Below are positions 6,340-7,218 of a DNA stretch of 7,218 nucleotides, piece by piece. A program made the position numbers and the translations under genes. Under the pieces are notes generated by a model. The model was not told where the DNA came from. It did no database searches and worked only from the letters and a program-made list of their open reading frames with translations. Every line of letters starts with the position of its first letter. The stretch's first letter is position 1. The stretch is from Pseudomonadota bacterium. Lineage in GTDB: Bacteria; Pseudomonadota; Gammaproteobacteria; Arenicellales; UBA868. Location: the NCBI GenBank assembly GCA_018661145.1, contig JABJIU010000132.1, forward strand, positions 1 to 7,218, written 5' to 3'.

Positions 6340-6936
6340 ATGATGAATCGATTGGCATGGCTCGGGTTGGGTATCTTGCTGGTAACGACGCCCTCCTGGG
6401 CGAACTGGGAGGTGGCGGCTGACTCTCGCGTTCAGTTTGTATCGATCAAACAAAATACGGTCGGTGAGATTAGTCACTTTGAACGCGTTAGCGGCGCGGT
6501 ATCTCAGGATGGGCAGGTCGATATTCGTGTCTCACTCGACTCCGTGGAAACCATGATCGGTATCCGCAATCAGCGTATGAAGGAGATGTTGTTTGAGGTT
6601 GGGGTGTATCCGCAGGCCAGTATCACTGCAAAACTGGATCCTGAAGCCTTGATGCTAGCTGCTTCCGGATATGGCGGCGAAATCACGACTGATATCAAAA
6701 TCGATCTTCATGGCACATCGGTGACCAAGTCGGCAACATTGCAGGTGACGCCGATGAAAGACGGCCTGGGCGTTTCGACATCGGAGCCTATTTTGATACA
6801 CGCAGCAGAATTCGGACTAGAGCCGGGTGTGGCGGCGCTTCAGGAGGTGGCAGGGTTGCTGGCGATCAGTCGTGTAGTGCCCGTGACCGTCAGTCTGAGA
6901 CTGGTAAAATCAGAGGCCGCGCCGGTAGACTCCTAA
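6340..6936 (+). CDS. Secreted YceI-family (lipocalin-like) protein
   Basis: A 198-residue exported protein. The N-terminus has one Arg, a hydrophobic core (LAWLGLGILLV, 5-15) and a likely signal peptidase I site after SWA (residue 21), so the mature protein is probably periplasmic. The mature chain opens NWEVAADSRVQF, then has SHFERVSGAV (45-54), VSLDSVETMIGIRNQRM (64-80) and FEVGVYPQASI (85-95). These match the YceI domain pattern of strand, F-x-x-v-x-G, T/S-V-x-T-x-x-x-x-R-x-x-R-M and Y-P-x-A. Members form a lipocalin-like beta barrel, and one from Thermus is known to bind a polyisoprenoid; the ligand here is unknown. The C-terminal part (IHAAEFGLEPGVAALQEVAGL, split around residues 153-173) differs from E. 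coli YceI, so it belongs to a separate subgroup. The gene follows parE by 34 bases with no terminator seen, so read-through from parE is likely, though no functional link is evident. Confidence 0.88.
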   Translation: MMNRLAWLGLGILLVTTPSWANWEVAADSRVQFVSIKQNTVGEISHFERVSGAVSQDGQVDIRVSLDSVETMIGIRNQRMKEMLFEVGVYPQASITAKLDPEALMLAASGYGGEITTDIKIDLHGTSVTKSATLQVTPMKDGLGVSTSEPILIHAAEFGLEPGVAALQEVAGLLAISRVVPVTVSLRLVKSEAAPVDS

Positions 6937-6953
6937 GGGCAGACCACCGGAGC

Positions 6954-7218
6954 TTATTGCCAGCCAGCGGCCTTCAGCATCGCGTTTAGTTCAGCCTGAT
7001 AGCGCGTAGCAGCTGCCTGATCACCTGCTAAAAGACTGTATTGCGCTAGCGCTGCCAGCACGTTGGGCTGGCCCGGTGCCTGTCGTTGCGTGTAGGTCAG
7101 GGTCTCAAGTGCCTCTTTGGCCTGGCCTTGATCATTCAGCGCGACGGCAAGCACGTAATGGTAATAACCGGGCGTCACTTCTAGCGCCGCCGCTTTTTTC
7201 AGAGCAACGAGCGCTGCA
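6954..7218 (-). CDS. Tetratricopeptide-repeat protein, C-terminal part (cut by window end)
   Basis: The last 87 codons of a longer gene are seen; the frame stays open to the window edge, so the start lies outside. The visible part is helical and alanine-rich, with a TPR-like spacing: ALKKAAALEVTPGYYHYVLA, then VALNDQGQAKEALETLTYTQ, then a further pair PNVLAALAQYSLLAGDQAAA, ending AELNAMLKAAGWQ. The G-x-x-x-E-A-L and L-A-x-x-x-x-x-A-G-D patterns at the expected 34-residue phase support TPR helices. TPRs mediate protein contacts, and nothing here tells the partner. Similar tails occur on larger TPR proteins, including some fused to cytochrome c domains, but no haem motif (CxxCH) is visible in this fragment. 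The GTG at 7178 is not the true start, because the repeat pattern continues upstream of it. The gene converges on the YceI-family gene with 17 bases between stop codons. Confidence 0.75.
   Translation of the reverse strand, partial: AALVALKKAAALEVTPGYYHYVLAVALNDQGQAKEALETLTYTQRQAPGQPNVLAALAQYSLLAGDQAAATRYQAELNAMLKAAGWQ

Noticed and set aside
6922..6950. Possible terminator between the convergent genes
   Set aside because: Only 5 paired bases with a 19-base loop and no run of T on either strand.
1..7218. Mobile element, CRISPR, tRNA/rRNA, phage or toxin-antitoxin signal
   Set aside because: Nothing resembling transposase or integrase motifs, regular repeats, or RNA gene structures was seen; nearly all bases belong to ordinary genes.

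Overview
This 7.2 kb window is a compact, almost wholly coding stretch of a bacterial chromosome. It most likely comes from a gammaproteobacterium. The topoisomerase IV subunit, farnesyl diphosphate synthase and DXP synthase are all close to the E. coli type in length and motifs, and the xseB-ispA-dxs order is a classic proteobacterial one. A halophilic or marine lineage such as Halomonadaceae or a relative would fit the dxs-folE2 pairing, but that is a guess from memory of gene order, not shown by the sequence.

Left part (1 to 4223, minus strand): five genes read leftwards in the order xseB, ispA, dxs, folE2 and a ROK-family sugar kinase cut by the window start. Gaps are short (a 4-base overlap, then 73, 48 and 38 bases) and no terminator is visible, so they are probably one transcript. 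IspA and Dxs belong to isoprenoid synthesis: Dxs makes DXP from pyruvate and glyceraldehyde 3-phosphate at the head of the MEP pathway, and IspA condenses the C5 products to farnesyl diphosphate. FolE2 opens the GTP-to-dihydroneopterin route used for folate and, in many bacteria, for queuosine. XseB is the small subunit of exonuclease VII.

Middle (4224 to 4409): a 186-base divergent intergenic region holds candidate promoters for the leftward operon and for rightward parE.

Right part (4410 to 7218): parE (topoisomerase IV subunit B) is followed 34 bases later, in the same direction, by a gene for a secreted YceI-family protein with a strong ribosome binding site. A tetratricopeptide-repeat protein, cut by the window end, runs convergently on the minus strand.

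All complete genes look intact. I found no mobile element, CRISPR array, RNA gene or long repeat. I did not find a convincing undescribed system. The most notable points are an IspA that lacks a usually invariant active-site lysine, and small overlapping inverted repeats where the dxs ribosome binding site would be expected.
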